Translations under genes and position numbers: made by a program
The notes under the pieces: generated by a model
Database searches by the model: none
Told to the model about the DNA's origin: nothing
Seen by the model: the letters and a program-made list of their open reading frames with translations, nothing else
Part shown: piece after piece, positions 27,609 through 36,629 of the stretch
How positions within the stretch are numbered: position 1 is the first letter of the stretch
How the letters are laid out: each line of letters begins with the position of its first letter
NCBI RefSeq assembly: GCF_030814655.1
Contig: NZ_JAUSVK010000001.1
Coordinates: 6,517,001 to 6,581,000, forward strand
Direction of reading: 5' to 3'
Length of the DNA stretch: 64,000 nucleotides
Source: Labrys monachus
GTDB lineage: Bacteria; Pseudomonadota; Alphaproteobacteria; Rhizobiales; Labraceae

Positions 27609-28760
27609 CTATTGCGCCCCTTCCGGCCAGCGGAAATCGTCGGCGCGCCCCTCCTTCGGGGGCAGGGGCTCGCCGCGGGCGAGCGCCGCCGCGACGCTGG
27701 GATCGGCAGCCGAGGGCGGCGGGGCGGCATTCGTGCCGAGCAGGGTGCCGCCGGGCGTCGGATCATAGTCGCGCAGCGGCAGGACGGGACCGTATTCCGG
27801 CTTTTCGACCACGCCGGGCTTCAGGGTATCGTCGGGTTCGCCCAGCGGCGCCGTGGCGACGACCGGGGCCGGGGCGCCCTCGCCGAGCGCCCGCCGCAGG
27901 TCGCCCTCGACGAAATGGGCGGCGATGCGTGCCCCCTCGTCGGAGAAATGCACGCCGTCGGGCAGGCGCAGGCGTGCCGGCTGGCCGTCGAGGCCGGTGC
28001 CGCTCGCCGCATAGCTGCCGTCCGCATTCACGAAGCCGTCCCAGATATCGGTGTAGAGCCCGCCCGCCGCGGTCACCCTGTCGCGATAGAGGCCGTTGAG
28101 CTCGGCCATGCCGGCGCTCAGCGCCTCGTCCCGCATCGGCGGGAGGCCGAGCCAGAAGATACGGATGTTGCGGGCCTTCAGCGGTGCCAGCATGGCGTCG
28201 ATCCGCCTGGCATAGGCCTTGCGCCAGCCCTCGGTGTGCGGCTCCAGGGCGGCGCCGCCGTCCTCGATCGGCACTTCGTCATTGCTGCCGAGAAGGATCA
28301 CCACGGCATCGATCCTGTCGCCGCCGGCGAGCAGCCTGGCGACCGCCTGGTTCCAATCATAGGCATCCGGCCGCGCCAGGCCGGACTCGTCGTTGGTGTC
28401 GTCCTTCACGGCGATGTCGGGCCGGTCGGCGAGGAGCCGGGACAGCGCGGCCCCGGTCTGGTCCGCCAGCGAGTCGCCGAGCACATGCACGAAGATGGAC
28501 GGCGGCGGGGCGGGAGGCGCCTTCAGCCGCTGCATCGGGAGGGAGAAGGGCGAGGCACGCACCTTGGTGCGCCGGATGGGCGCAGGCCGGCGCGTGCGCT
28601 GGGTCTCCTGCATGTGCCGGTACTGGCGCAGGGCATCGAACGGCGTGTCGCCGCCGTCGCGCGCCTGGCCATAGAAGGCGCCGGCGCCGATGAACCCCGC
28701 CAGCAGGACCAGAAACATCAGCGCTCGGGCAGACGGGAGCATCCGCAGGGGTACCTTCAC
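27609..28760 (-). CDS. DUF459 SGNH-hydrolase-like envelope protein
   Basis: The protein has 383 residues. An N-terminal membrane anchor (about 13-30) is followed by a proline-rich linker and a DUF459/SGNH domain: FVHVLGDSLADQTGAALSRL carries the GDSL serine, VVILLGSNDE the fourth block, and LPDGVHFSDEGA the catalytic Asp-x-x-His. Rhizobial members are linked to polysaccharide or cell-wall acyl chemistry, but the substrate is unknown. The C-terminal ~80 residues are proline-rich and disordered. The first codon is GTG; ATG at 28742 is a close alternative. Confidence 0.8.
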   Translation of the reverse strand: MKVPLRMLPSARALMFLVLLAGFIGAGAFYGQARDGGDTPFDALRQYRHMQETQRTRRPAPIRRTKVRASPFSLPMQRLKAPPAPPPSIFVHVLGDSLADQTGAALSRLLADRPDIAVKDDTNDESGLARPDAYDWNQAVARLLAGGDRIDAVVILLGSNDEVPIEDGGAALEPHTEGWRKAYARRIDAMLAPLKARNIRIFWLGLPPMRDEALSAGMAELNGLYRDRVTAAGGLYTDIWDGFVNADGSYAASGTGLDGQPARLRLPDGVHFSDEGARIAAHFVEGDLRRALGEGAPAPVVATAPLGEPDDTLKPGVVEKPEYGPVLPLRDYDPTPGGTLLGTNAAPPPSAADPSVAAALARGEPLPPKEGRADDFRWPEGAQ

Positions 28761-28912
28761 GCTACAATATTCCCAGCATAGCCGACAATTTCGCGCCGAG
28801 GAGAATACGCTCGAACAATAGGTTCGAGGACGTTGCGATTCGATGAAATCGCCATCGGCCGCGGGAGCAGGGCCCGTTTCCGCGCGAACGCCATGCCGCT
28901 CCGCTGCTGCGT

Positions 28913-30112
28913 TCAGGGCGTCGCGCCGAGGCGCTGCAGCATAGCGGGCGTCGGGTAGCCGTCGGCCGTCAGCCCGACCGAGGCCTGCCAGCTGCGCAGC
29001 GCCGTCCTCACCGCGGGACCGATCTTGCCGTCGACCGTATCGATCGGATAGCCGAGGGACCGGAGCTTTTCCTGCATGGCGGCGACCTGGGCATGGTCGA
29101 GCGGCGTCTCCTGCGCCGGCCAGGCGCCCTTGAGAGGTCCGCCGCCGCGCAGGCGGTCCGCCAGCAGCCCGACCGAGAGCGTGTAGGAATCGGAGATGTT
29201 GTAGCTCTTGATGGCCCAGTAATTCTCCGAGATCAGGAAGGCCGGGCCCTTGGCGCCCGCCGGCAGGAACAGCCAGGCCTTGCCGTCCGCCGGCAGCGCC
29301 TGGCCATCGGCACGGACGAGGCCGAGATCGGCCCAGGCCGGGATCGGGCCGCCGTCATGGGCATTGATGGCGGTGAAATCGAAAGTCCGGGGCAGGCGGA
29401 CCTCATAGCCCCAGCGCCGCATCGGCGCCCAGTCATGCATCTTCAGGTAGTTGGCGATCGACCCGAGCACGTCGGGCTCCTCGCTCCAGATATTGCGCTT
29501 GCCGTCGCCGTTCATGTCGACCGCGAATTTCAGGAAGCTGGACGGCATGAACTGCACCTGCCCGAGCGCCCCGGCCCAGGAGCCGGTCATGGCGCGGGGG
29601 GCGATGTCGTGCTCCTGCAGGATCTTGAGGGCAGCGATCAATTCGTCGCGGAACAGCTCCGGCCGCTTGCCCGTGCAGCAGGCCAGCGTCGCCAGCGAGC
29701 GGATGATGTCGGAGCGGCCCGGCGAGGCGCCGTAATTGCTTTCCAGCGACCAGATGGCGAGCACGACGTAGCGGTCGACCCCGAAGCGCGCCTCGACCTT
29801 GTCGAGCCAGGGCTTCCAGCGCTCGGCCATCAGCCGGCCCTGGCTGATGCGGCCCGGCGTGAGGCGCGTCTCGATATAGGCATGGATGGTCTGGTTGAAT
29901 TCGGGCTGGGTGCCCGCGAGCGCGATGACCTTGGGGTCGGCGCTGAGGCCGGCGAAGGCGGCATCGAAGGTGTCGCGGGAGATGCCGGCCGCCCGGGCCC
30001 GCGGCCAGAGGGCCGTCAGGAAGGTGAGATAGCGGTCGGCCGCGGCGCAGGCCGGCGTCAGCGGCGAAGCGAAGGCGAGGGCAAGCAGCAGGATCCGGAT
30101 CGAACGTGGCAT
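28913..30112 (-). CDS. Lytic murein transglycosylase, MltB type with peptidoglycan-binding domain
   Basis: The protein has 399 residues with a signal peptide ending at ACAAAD. The SLT_2/MltB catalytic domain spans about 28-325; the catalytic acid is Glu124 in IWSLESNYG, and GSWAGALGQVQFMPSSFLKF and DMNGDGKRNIW are family blocks. A C-terminal PG_binding_1 domain (QEKLRSLGYPIDTVDGKIGP) follows. It cleaves the glycan strand, leaving 1,6-anhydro ends, in the periplasm. No lipobox is present, so unlike E. coli MltB it is probably soluble. Confidence 0.92.
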   Translation of the reverse strand: MPRSIRILLLALAFASPLTPACAAADRYLTFLTALWPRARAAGISRDTFDAAFAGLSADPKVIALAGTQPEFNQTIHAYIETRLTPGRISQGRLMAERWKPWLDKVEARFGVDRYVVLAIWSLESNYGASPGRSDIIRSLATLACCTGKRPELFRDELIAALKILQEHDIAPRAMTGSWAGALGQVQFMPSSFLKFAVDMNGDGKRNIWSEEPDVLGSIANYLKMHDWAPMRRWGYEVRLPRTFDFTAINAHDGGPIPAWADLGLVRADGQALPADGKAWLFLPAGAKGPAFLISENYWAIKSYNISDSYTLSVGLLADRLRGGGPLKGAWPAQETPLDHAQVAAMQEKLRSLGYPIDTVDGKIGPAVRTALRSWQASVGLTADGYPTPAMLQRLGATP

Positions 30113-30299
30113 CGGTGCCTCCGCGGATGATTCGTGCCGTCCTCGAACGGAACGGCCTCCGGCAGCGTCGGGTCAAGCGCCGATCGCCGGCGCGCGGCGA
30201 AAATCGTCGGCTTCCCGCAGCGCCGGCGCGGCCGGACCCTGACGTTCGCGGAATTTGTGCTAAACAGCGCCGCGATACAATCTCCGACAGGAACGATGC

Positions 30300-31307
30300 A
30301 TGGCGACGACCGGGCAGGCGGAGCAGAAGCGGCAGGCGGAGGCGGGCGCGGTGCTGCGGTCCGCCCTCAGGACGATCGAGACCGAGCGGGCGGGCCTGGA
30401 GGCCCTGGCGCGGGCGCTCTCGGACGATCTCGGCCCGGCCTTCGCCGCCAGCGTCGAGCGGATCGCCGGCCTGAAGGGGCGCGTCATCGTCACCGGCATG
30501 GGAAAGTCGGGCCATATCGGCAAGAAGGTGGCGGCGACCTTCGCCTCCACCGGCACGCCCGCCTTCTTCGTGCATCCGAGCGAGGCGAGCCACGGCGATC
30601 TCGGCATGATCACCACCGACGACGCGGTGATCGCGCTGTCCTGGTCGGGCGAGACGCGCGAGCTCGGCGACATCCTCGATTATGCCGCCCGCTTCGACGT
30701 GCCGCTCATCGCCGTGACCTCGGCGCCGAACTCGACCCTCGCCCGGGCCGCCGATATCCGCCTCGTCCTGCCGCGGGTGGAGGAAGCCTGCCCGAACGGG
30801 CTCGCCCCCACCACCTCCTCGCTGATGCAGCTGGCGCTGGGCGATGCGCTTGCGGTCGCGCTGCTGGAGGCGCGCGGCTTCACCGCCGTCGACTTCCGTG
30901 TCTTCCATCCCGGCGGCAAGCTCGGCGCCGCGCTCAAATTCGTGCGTGACGTCATGCGCGCCGGCGAGGCCATGCCGCTCGTCGCCCGGGGCACGCCGAT
31001 GTCGGAGGCGGTGCTGGTGATGTCGCGCATGGGCGTCGGCTGCGTCGGCGTGACGGACGAGGCCGGCGCCCTCATCGGCATCGCCACGGACGGAGACCTG
31101 CGCCGCCACATGGCGCCGGACCTGATGACGCGCCGGGTCGACGACATCATGACGCACAGCCCCAAGGTGATCCGCGCCGACGCGCTGGTGGGCGAGGCGC
31201 TGGAGGTGATGGATTCCCGGCGCATCAGCGCCTTGTTCGCGATGGAGGGCGACCGCCCCGTCGGCGTCGTGCACATGCACGACCTCCTGCGCATCGGCCT
31301 GGTGTGA
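30300..31307 (+). CDS. kdsD: D-arabinose 5-phosphate isomerase (KpsF/GutQ family)
   Basis: The protein has 335 residues. The sugar-isomerase SIS domain (about 40-185) contains VIVTGMGKSGHIGKKVAATF and SWSGETRELGDIL; two CBS domains (about 215-330) contain DVMRAGEAMPLV and GIATDGDLRRHMAPDL. It interconverts ribulose 5-phosphate and arabinose 5-phosphate, the first step toward KDO for lipopolysaccharide. A conserved metal or active-site block FHPGGKLGAALK joins the parts. The stop overlaps the GTG start of ccmA, so it is coupled to cytochrome c maturation genes without an obvious functional link. Confidence 0.93.
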   Translation: MATTGQAEQKRQAEAGAVLRSALRTIETERAGLEALARALSDDLGPAFAASVERIAGLKGRVIVTGMGKSGHIGKKVAATFASTGTPAFFVHPSEASHGDLGMITTDDAVIALSWSGETRELGDILDYAARFDVPLIAVTSAPNSTLARAADIRLVLPRVEEACPNGLAPTTSSLMQLALGDALAVALLEARGFTAVDFRVFHPGGKLGAALKFVRDVMRAGEAMPLVARGTPMSEAVLVMSRMGVGCVGVTDEAGALIGIATDGDLRRHMAPDLMTRRVDDIMTHSPKVIRADALVGEALEVMDSRRISALFAMEGDRPVGVVHMHDLLRIGLV

Positions 31308-31933
31308 GCCCGGCGCCGCTCCGGCTGACGGTGAGCGACCTCGCCTGCGAAAGGGGCGGGCGGGCGGTGTTCGCCGGCGTGTCCTTCGCGGCGGGCGCGG
31401 GTGACCTCGTCGCCGTCGTCGGCCATAACGGGGCCGGCAAGTCGAGCCTCCTGCGCGTCATCGCCGGGCTGGTGCCGAAGGCGGCCGGCTCGGTGGTGGT
31501 GGAGGGGGCCGAGACGTCCGGGGACGAAGGGCGCCCCTCGGGCGAGCACATGCATTATTGCGGCCATGCCGACGCCCTCAAGCCGGCGCTGACGGTGCGG
31601 GAGAACCTCGCCTTCTGGCGCGACTATTATGGCGGGGCCGCGCTCGCGCCGGAGGACGCGCTCGACCTCTTCGCCATCGAGCCCCTGGCCGACCTGCCCG
31701 CCGCCTATCTGTCGGCGGGCCAGAAGCGGCGGCTCGCGCTCTGCCGCCTCTTCGTCTCGTACCGGCCGGTCTGGCTGCTCGACGAGCCGACCTCGGCGCT
31801 CGACGTGGCGACGCAGGCCCGCCTGTCGGAACGCATGCGCGAGCATCTCGCCGGCGGCGGCATCATCCTCGCCGCGACCCATGGCGATCTCGGCCTGGCA
31901 CCCGCGCTGGTGCTGACCATCGGTGCCGCATGA
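31304..31933 (+). CDS. ccmA: Cytochrome c maturation ABC transporter ATP-binding protein
   Basis: The protein has 209 residues and begins with GTG overlapping the kdsD stop. It is the ATPase of the CcmABCD complex that releases holo-CcmE after haem attachment. Walker A is GHNGAGKSSLLR, the signature is YLSAGQKRRLAL, Walker B is PVWLLDEPTSALD, and the switch histidine is in AATHGDLG. It overlaps ccmB by four bases (ATGA). Confidence 0.95.
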   Translation: MSPAPLRLTVSDLACERGGRAVFAGVSFAAGAGDLVAVVGHNGAGKSSLLRVIAGLVPKAAGSVVVEGAETSGDEGRPSGEHMHYCGHADALKPALTVRENLAFWRDYYGGAALAPEDALDLFAIEPLADLPAAYLSAGQKRRLALCRLFVSYRPVWLLDEPTSALDVATQARLSERMREHLAGGGIILAATHGDLGLAPALVLTIGAA

Positions 31934-32598
31934 GGGCGCTGTCCGCCCTGCTCGTGCGGGAGCTGCGCCTGGCGGTGCGGGCCGGCGGCGGCGCGCCGGT
32001 CGGCGTCGTCTTCTTCCTGGCGGTGGTGACGGTCGTGCCCTTCGGCGTCGGACCGGACCTCAACCTGCTGGCGCGCATCGGCCCGGCCATCCTCTGGCTC
32101 GGCGCGCTCCTCGCCACCCTGCTCGGCCTCGACCGCCTGTTCCAGGCCGATCTCGACGACGGCTCGCTCGACCTCATCCATCTCGGCCCGGTGCCGCTGG
32201 AACTGGCGGTCGCCGTCAAGGCGCTGGCGCACTGGATCGCGACCGGCCTGCCGCTGGTGGTCGCCGCGCCCCTGCTCGGCCTCTTCGTCAACCTGCCCGC
32301 GAGCGGCATCGGCGCGGTCACGCTCACCTTGCTGGTCGGCACGCCCGCGCTCACCTTCCTCGGCACCATCGGCGCGGCGCTGACGGTGGCGCTGCGCCGC
32401 GGCGGCCTGCTGCTGTCGATCCTGATCCTGCCGCTCGCCATCCCCGTGCTGATCTTCGGCGTCGCCGCCGCCAATGCCGCCATCGCCGGGCCGATGCCGT
32501 TCCTGCCGCCCTTCCTGCTGCTCTGCGCCATGACGCTGTTCTCGATCGTGCTCGGCACGGTCGCCTCGGCCTGGGCGCTCCGGTTCGGGCTGGAATAG
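31930..32598 (+). CDS. ccmB: Haem exporter protein CcmB
   Basis: The protein has 222 residues with six hydrophobic segments. It starts RALSALLVRELRLAVRAGGG, a conserved N-terminal amphipathic block, and contains GPAILWLGALLATLLGLDRL and the charged loop FQADLDDGSLDLI, both CcmB hallmarks. It is the membrane partner of CcmA. The start overlaps the ccmA stop. Confidence 0.95.
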   Translation: MRALSALLVRELRLAVRAGGGAPVGVVFFLAVVTVVPFGVGPDLNLLARIGPAILWLGALLATLLGLDRLFQADLDDGSLDLIHLGPVPLELAVAVKALAHWIATGLPLVVAAPLLGLFVNLPASGIGAVTLTLLVGTPALTFLGTIGAALTVALRRGGLLLSILILPLAIPVLIFGVAAANAAIAGPMPFLPPFLLLCAMTLFSIVLGTVASAWALRFGLE

Positions 32599-32620
32599 GG
32601 GGCCGGCCGTTTTTTATAAC

Positions 32621-32672
32621 AGGCGGGTCGGGTGGTCCGCCCACCGGCGGGCCGGTCTCCCGGCCGGCATGC
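32621..32672. repeat. Hairpin repeat B between ccmB and ccmC
   Basis: AGGCGGGTCGGGTGGTCCGC is followed by a second stem, GCCGG/CCGGC around TCTC. The same order, GGCGGGTC...GACCCGCC then CCGGTC...GACCGG, occurs at 50021-50058. It lies in the 150-bp gap that interrupts the otherwise tight ccm operon. Confidence 0.55.
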
Positions 32673-32748
32673 TTCATCTTGCGCGATCCCGCGTATTTGT
32701 GTTCCCGCCGTCATTGTTTCGCCGCTTCGTCCCGTCTAGAACATCTCC

Positions 32749-33504
32749 ATGTGGAAGATCGCCAATCCCACCGTCTTCATGGGTCTCGCCGGCCGCATCC
32801 TGCCGTGGCTGGCCGGCGTCACGCTCGTGCTGTTCGCGATCGGCATCTATGGCAGCGTGATCGCGCCCGACGACTACCAGCAGGGCGCCACGGTGAAGAT
32901 CATGTTCATCCACGTGCCCTTCGCCTGGCTCGGCATGGCCGGCTGGATGGTGATGTCGGCATCGGCGATCGGGGTGCTGGTCTGGCGCCATCCGCTCGCC
33001 GAGGTGGCGATGAAGGCGGCGGCGCCGATCGGCGCGACCTTCACTCTGCTCTGCCTCGTCACCGGCTCGCTGTGGGGCCAGCCGATGTGGGGGACGTGGT
33101 GGGTCTGGGATGCGAGGCTCACCTCGGTCCTCGTGCTGTTCCTGATGTATCTCGCGCTGCTGGCGCTCTGGCACAGCGTCGAGGACCCCGGCCGCGCCGC
33201 CAAGATCTGCGCCGTCCTCGTGCTGGTCGGGGCGGTCAACATCCCCATCATCAAGTTCTCGGTCGAATGGTGGTACACGCTGCACCAGGGCGAATCGGTG
33301 TTCCGCATGGGCGGATCGACCATCGATGCCTCCATGCTCTGGCCGCTCCTGGTGATGGCGCTCGCCTTCACCGGCCTGTTCTTCACCCTGCATCTGATGG
33401 CGATGCGGGCCGAGATCCTGCGCCGGCGCATCCGCACCATGCGCCTGATGGCGGCAGCCGGCGTGGCGACCACGATGGCGCCCGCGATGCCGGCGGAGGC
33501 CTGA
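32749..33504 (+). CDS. ccmC: Haem transporter/lyase subunit CcmC
   Basis: The protein has 251 residues and six membrane segments. The tryptophan-rich haem-handling motif WGTWWVWDARLTS is present, with flanking haem-ligand histidines in IMFIHVPFAW and EDPGRAAKICA-side loop LWHSVED. CcmC loads haem on CcmE in the periplasm. An alanine-rich C-terminal tail after residue 225 is extra compared with E. coli. Confidence 0.95.
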   Translation: MWKIANPTVFMGLAGRILPWLAGVTLVLFAIGIYGSVIAPDDYQQGATVKIMFIHVPFAWLGMAGWMVMSASAIGVLVWRHPLAEVAMKAAAPIGATFTLLCLVTGSLWGQPMWGTWWVWDARLTSVLVLFLMYLALLALWHSVEDPGRAAKICAVLVLVGAVNIPIIKFSVEWWYTLHQGESVFRMGGSTIDASMLWPLLVMALAFTGLFFTLHLMAMRAEILRRRIRTMRLMAAAGVATTMAPAMPAEA

Positions 33505-33505
33505 C

Positions 33506-33703
33506 ATGGTCGTCCTCGGCATGGACCTCGGGCCGCATTGGGCCTTCATCACATGGGCCTATGGGCTGGCGATCGCGGTGATCGCCGCGCTCGCCGCCTG
33601 GATCCTGGTCGACTACCGCAGCCAGCTGAAGACGCTCGCCGAGCTCGAGGCGCGCGGCCTCAGGCGGCGCTCGCGGTCGCGGACGGAGGGCGCTCCGCGA
33701 TGA
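33506..33703 (+). CDS. ccmD: Haem exporter protein CcmD
   Basis: The protein has 65 residues with one membrane helix (about 13-35: FITWAYGLAIAVIAALAAWI) and a basic cytoplasmic tail (RRRSRSR). CcmD stabilises the CcmC-CcmE complex. It follows ccmC by one base and overlaps ccmG by four (ATGA), as expected for this operon. Confidence 0.9.
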   Translation: MVVLGMDLGPHWAFITWAYGLAIAVIAALAAWILVDYRSQLKTLAELEARGLRRRSRSRTEGAPR

Positions 33704-34290
33704 GCGAGACCCAGGCCCTGCCGGTCCGGCCGCGGCGGCGCTGGCTCGCCTTCCTGCCCATCGCGGTGTTCGCCGCCCTGGCGCTGCTGTTCTGGCGCCA
33801 GCTCGGCGCGGGCGACCCGAGCACGCTGCCCTCGGCGCTGATCGGCAAGACCGTCCCCGACATGAAGCTGCCGCCGCTCGACGGCCTGCAGCGCGACGGC
33901 AGGCCGGTGCCGGGCCTCGGCACGGCGGATCTCGAGGCCGGCGGCGTGACGGTGGTGAACGTCTTCGCCTCCTGGTGCGGCCCCTGCCAGGACGAGCATC
34001 CCGTGCTGATGCGGCTCGCCGCGCAGAAGAAGGTTCGCATCGCCGCCATCAACTACAAGGACCTGCCGGACAATGCCCGCCGCTTCCTCGGCACCTTCGG
34101 CGATCCCTACGACGCCGTCGGGGTCGACGCCAATGGCCGCTCGGCCATCGACTGGGGCGTCTACGGCGTGCCGGAGACCTTCCTGGTCGGCAAGGACGGC
34201 GTCATCCTCGACAAGATCGTCGGCCCGCTGAGCGACGACGTCGTGGCCGGCCGCCTGCTGCCCGCCATCGAGGCGGCGGCAAAGAAATAG
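33700..34290 (+). CDS. ccmG: DsbE/CcmG thiol:disulfide interchange protein
   Basis: The protein has 196 residues with an N-terminal anchor (about 15-33) and a periplasmic thioredoxin fold. The redox motif is WCGPC (Cys93, Cys96) with FASWC upstream, and the cis-proline lies in YGVPETFLVG. CcmG reduces apocytochrome c cysteines before haem attachment. It closes kdsD-ccmABCDG; ccmE, F and H are not in the window. Confidence 0.94.
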   Translation: MSETQALPVRPRRRWLAFLPIAVFAALALLFWRQLGAGDPSTLPSALIGKTVPDMKLPPLDGLQRDGRPVPGLGTADLEAGGVTVVNVFASWCGPCQDEHPVLMRLAAQKKVRIAAINYKDLPDNARRFLGTFGDPYDAVGVDANGRSAIDWGVYGVPETFLVGKDGVILDKIVGPLSDDVVAGRLLPAIEAAAKK

Positions 34291-34308
34291 GCAGGACGCG
34301 AGGCAGAC

Positions 34309-34818
34309 ATGAACGACCGGAGCAAGCTTCCCTACCGGCCCTGCGCGGGCGCGGCGCTGTTCAACGCGGCCGGCGAGGTCCTGCTCGGGCGGCGCAAGCC
34401 GAAACCCGGCCAGGCCGAGCGCAGCGGCAGCTTCGAGTGGCAGATGCCGCAGGGCGGCATCGACGAGGGCGAGGATCCGCGCGACGCGGCGATCCGCGAA
34501 CTCTATGAGGAGACCAGTGTGCGCTCGATCGAGTTCCTCGCCGAAGCGCCGGAATGGTATGCCTACGACCTGCCGGAAGAGATGGTCGGCAGCGGCTGGA
34601 CGCAGCATTACCGCGGCCAGATCCAGAAATGGTTCGCCTTCCGCTTCACCGGGCAGGAGAGCGAGATCGACGTCGACCATCCGGGCGAGGGCCGGTTCAA
34701 GGCCGAATTCGACCAATGGCGCTGGCAGCCGCTGGAGGCGCTGCCGGACCTCGTCATCCCCTTCAAGGCCGGCGTCTACCGCAACGTCGTCGACGCCTTC
34801 CGCTTCCTCGTCCGATGA
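34309..34818 (+). CDS. rppH: RNA pyrophosphohydrolase RppH-like Nudix protein (first of two)
   Basis: The protein has 169 residues. The Nudix box GGIDEGEDPRDAAIRELYEE is complete. The RppH marks are there: SGSFEWQMPQGGIDEGE, QHYRGQIQKWFAFRF and FDQWRWQPLEALPDLVIPFK. RppH removes pyrophosphate from 5'-triphosphate RNA and starts mRNA decay. Its stop overlaps the start of a second related gene. PYRPCAGAALF deviates slightly from the usual PYRPNVGI found in the neighbour, so either copy could be the main enzyme. Confidence 0.85.
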   Translation: MNDRSKLPYRPCAGAALFNAAGEVLLGRRKPKPGQAERSGSFEWQMPQGGIDEGEDPRDAAIRELYEETSVRSIEFLAEAPEWYAYDLPEEMVGSGWTQHYRGQIQKWFAFRFTGQESEIDVDHPGEGRFKAEFDQWRWQPLEALPDLVIPFKAGVYRNVVDAFRFLVR

Positions 34819-35321
34819 CGGGCCAGGCGCTCCCCTACCGGCCGAATGTCGGCATCGCCCTGTTCAGCAGCCAGGGCCTCGTCCTGGTCGGCCGGGCGAA
34901 GACCTCGGGCCCCGAGCTGATCGTCCCCGGCTTCGAATGGCAATGCCCGCAGGGCGGCATCGACGAGGGCGAGGACATCGTCGCCGCGGCGCGGCGCGAA
35001 TTGTGGGAAGAAACCAATGTGCGCTCGGCGGCCCTGCTCGCGGTGACGCCGGACTGGTGGGACTACGACTTCCCGCCCTATGACGGCCCGCGGCACAAAT
35101 TGTCGCCCTTCCGTGGCCAGAAGCAGCGCTGGGTCGCCTTCCGCTTCGAGGGCGACGACGGCGAGATCGACGTGGTCAACCTGCCGACGGGCGAGCCGCA
35201 GGAGTTCTTCGGCTGGCGCTGGGAGAGGCTCGCGCGGCTGCCCGGCCTGGTCACCCCGCACAAGCGGGCGGTGTATGAGCGTGTGGCGCTGGCCTTCGCG
35301 GCGTTCGGGACGGCATCATAG
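34815..35321 (+). CDS. RNA pyrophosphohydrolase RppH-like Nudix protein (second copy)
   Basis: The protein has 168 residues and starts in a four-base overlap with the first copy. It has PYRPNVGIALFSSQGLVLVG, FEWQCPQGGIDEGEDIVAAA and RRELWEETNVRS, so the Nudix box is intact. It shares the same closing block (EFFGWRWERLARLPGLVTPHK). The two are clear paralogues from a tandem duplication, but quite diverged. One may act on RNA and the other on dinucleoside polyphosphates, both known substrates of the family. Confidence 0.85.
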   Translation: MTGQALPYRPNVGIALFSSQGLVLVGRAKTSGPELIVPGFEWQCPQGGIDEGEDIVAAARRELWEETNVRSAALLAVTPDWWDYDFPPYDGPRHKLSPFRGQKQRWVAFRFEGDDGEIDVVNLPTGEPQEFFGWRWERLARLPGLVTPHKRAVYERVALAFAAFGTAS

Positions 35322-35531
35322 CAGCCGTCGGGGTCTCCCTCTCCGGCGGCCCCGGTGCGCGTATTGCCGAGGGTGAAAGAGCTCGCCGAAGAAGGCGACG
35401 GCCCGGCCCTTTGCGTCCAGCAGCAATGCCCGGGGTCTCGCATGGCAGGCCGCCAGGGAGCGCCTCGCGGCAACGAAAGTCGAAACCGGGACCAGACACC
35501 TGAAAGCGGGTCGAACATAGGTCCTCCCTTC

Positions 35532-36515
35532 TCAGGGGGCCGTAAGCGAAACATCCTCCGCCCGCTCCCGCCGCAGCAGCGGCAGGACGGTCCGGTCGAG
35601 ATCGACGAGATCCGGGCCATAGCGGTATTCAAATCCCGTCTGGTCGGCATCCAGCAGGTCGAGAACTCTCTCGGCGCCCGTCGTGTAAACAACGACATCG
35701 GCCCAATCGAGTGCCGGCCCCAATTCGGGCGTGTCGAGGACCACCGCCCTGCATTCCGCCACATGGGGCGCAAAGCGCTGCGCGCCCGATTTCAGCATCG
35801 GCAGGAAATCGGGGAAATGAGAGACGACCGCGAGCCTGGCATAGGGGTCCAGGCCCGCAAGCGCCTGTCGGGTCTTCTCCGTCGGAAGAAATCTGATCGA
35901 GACCACCCTGAGGCGCGGGAGAAGCGCTGCGATCTCGCGCTGCCGATTGGGAAAGGTGACGACGAGTTCCACGTCACGCAGCGATTTCCGAAAGCCCTCG
36001 TCGCTGCGGACGCGATCGAGCGTGCAGGCCCCGACCTGGAAGTCCGCCCCCAGATGAGAGGCGATGGCCGCCGCATAGTCGCGCGTCGCCTCTTCGAACA
36101 TGCCGATGGTAACGACGCGCCGCGTCTCGCCCGCCTTCTCCTGCGCCGCGAAGCGGGTCTGGACCATCGCGGTGAAGTCCGCCCGGCTGAGGCCGAGCCA
36201 CCGCACATCGTGAATCAACTGGTCGAGGCGCTCGGTGACGGCGCTCATCTCCGTCGGCGCGATCGCCGCATCCGGGTTGCGCTCGGCGACATAGGTTCCA
36301 TCGCCCGGACGGGCTTCGATCAGGCGGGCGTTCCTGAGATAGCGATACACTTGCGACACGGTCATCGGAGCAACGCCGAGGGATTCGGCGAGATCGCGCA
36401 CCGAGGGCAGCCTCTCGCCGGGCGTGAACTCGCCGCTGACGATGCCGTGCTCGATCAGCCCGCGAAGCTGCGTGCCCAGCGGGACGGGAAGGCTGCGATC
36501 CACGCTCAGTTTCAA
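35532..36515 (-). CDS. GntR-family regulator with sugar-binding-protein-like sensor domain
   Basis: The protein has 327 residues. The winged helix is GntR type (LRGLIEHGIVSGEFTPGERL, SVRDLAESLGVAPMTVSQVY, YLRNARLIEARPGDGTYV). The C-terminal ~230 residues (VVTIGMFEEATRDYAAAI onward) have the alternating strand-helix pattern of a two-lobe periplasmic-binding fold instead of FadR or UTRA domains, similar in plan to AraR. It faces the ABC/dioxygenase operon, and matching 21-bp sites lie next to its start and at the operon promoter, so it likely controls both. Confidence 0.8.
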   Translation of the reverse strand: MKLSVDRSLPVPLGTQLRGLIEHGIVSGEFTPGERLPSVRDLAESLGVAPMTVSQVYRYLRNARLIEARPGDGTYVAERNPDAAIAPTEMSAVTERLDQLIHDVRWLGLSRADFTAMVQTRFAAQEKAGETRRVVTIGMFEEATRDYAAAIASHLGADFQVGACTLDRVRSDEGFRKSLRDVELVVTFPNRQREIAALLPRLRVVSIRFLPTEKTRQALAGLDPYARLAVVSHFPDFLPMLKSGAQRFAPHVAECRAVVLDTPELGPALDWADVVVYTTGAERVLDLLDADQTGFEYRYGPDLVDLDRTVLPLLRRERAEDVSLTAP

Positions 36516-36536
36516 GGCGTCAAGCCTCCTGCCAAA

Positions 36537-36557
36537 GTTCTAATCAATTAGCACACT
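36537..36557. promoter_or_regulatory. Operator copy 1 near the gntR-type start
   Basis: GTTCTAATCAATTAGCACACT contains the inverted repeat CTAAT-CA-ATTAG. It lies 21 bases upstream of the regulator's start codon and is repeated exactly 120 bp away at 36657, with four changes. It is a candidate autoregulation site. Confidence 0.55.
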
Positions 36558-36629
36558 GATTTTCGCATACCAACGCAGATTTTGCCCAAATAACAGCATT
36601 TACGCCGGAAACCAGCGATAAATATGAGC

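Noticed and set aside
35322-35531. Possible minus-strand gene fragment next to the Nudix pair
   Set aside because: A short frame (LLLDAKGRAVAFFGELFHPR) looks vaguely protein-like, but it lacks a start, motif or conserved neighbour; I treat the gap as non-coding.
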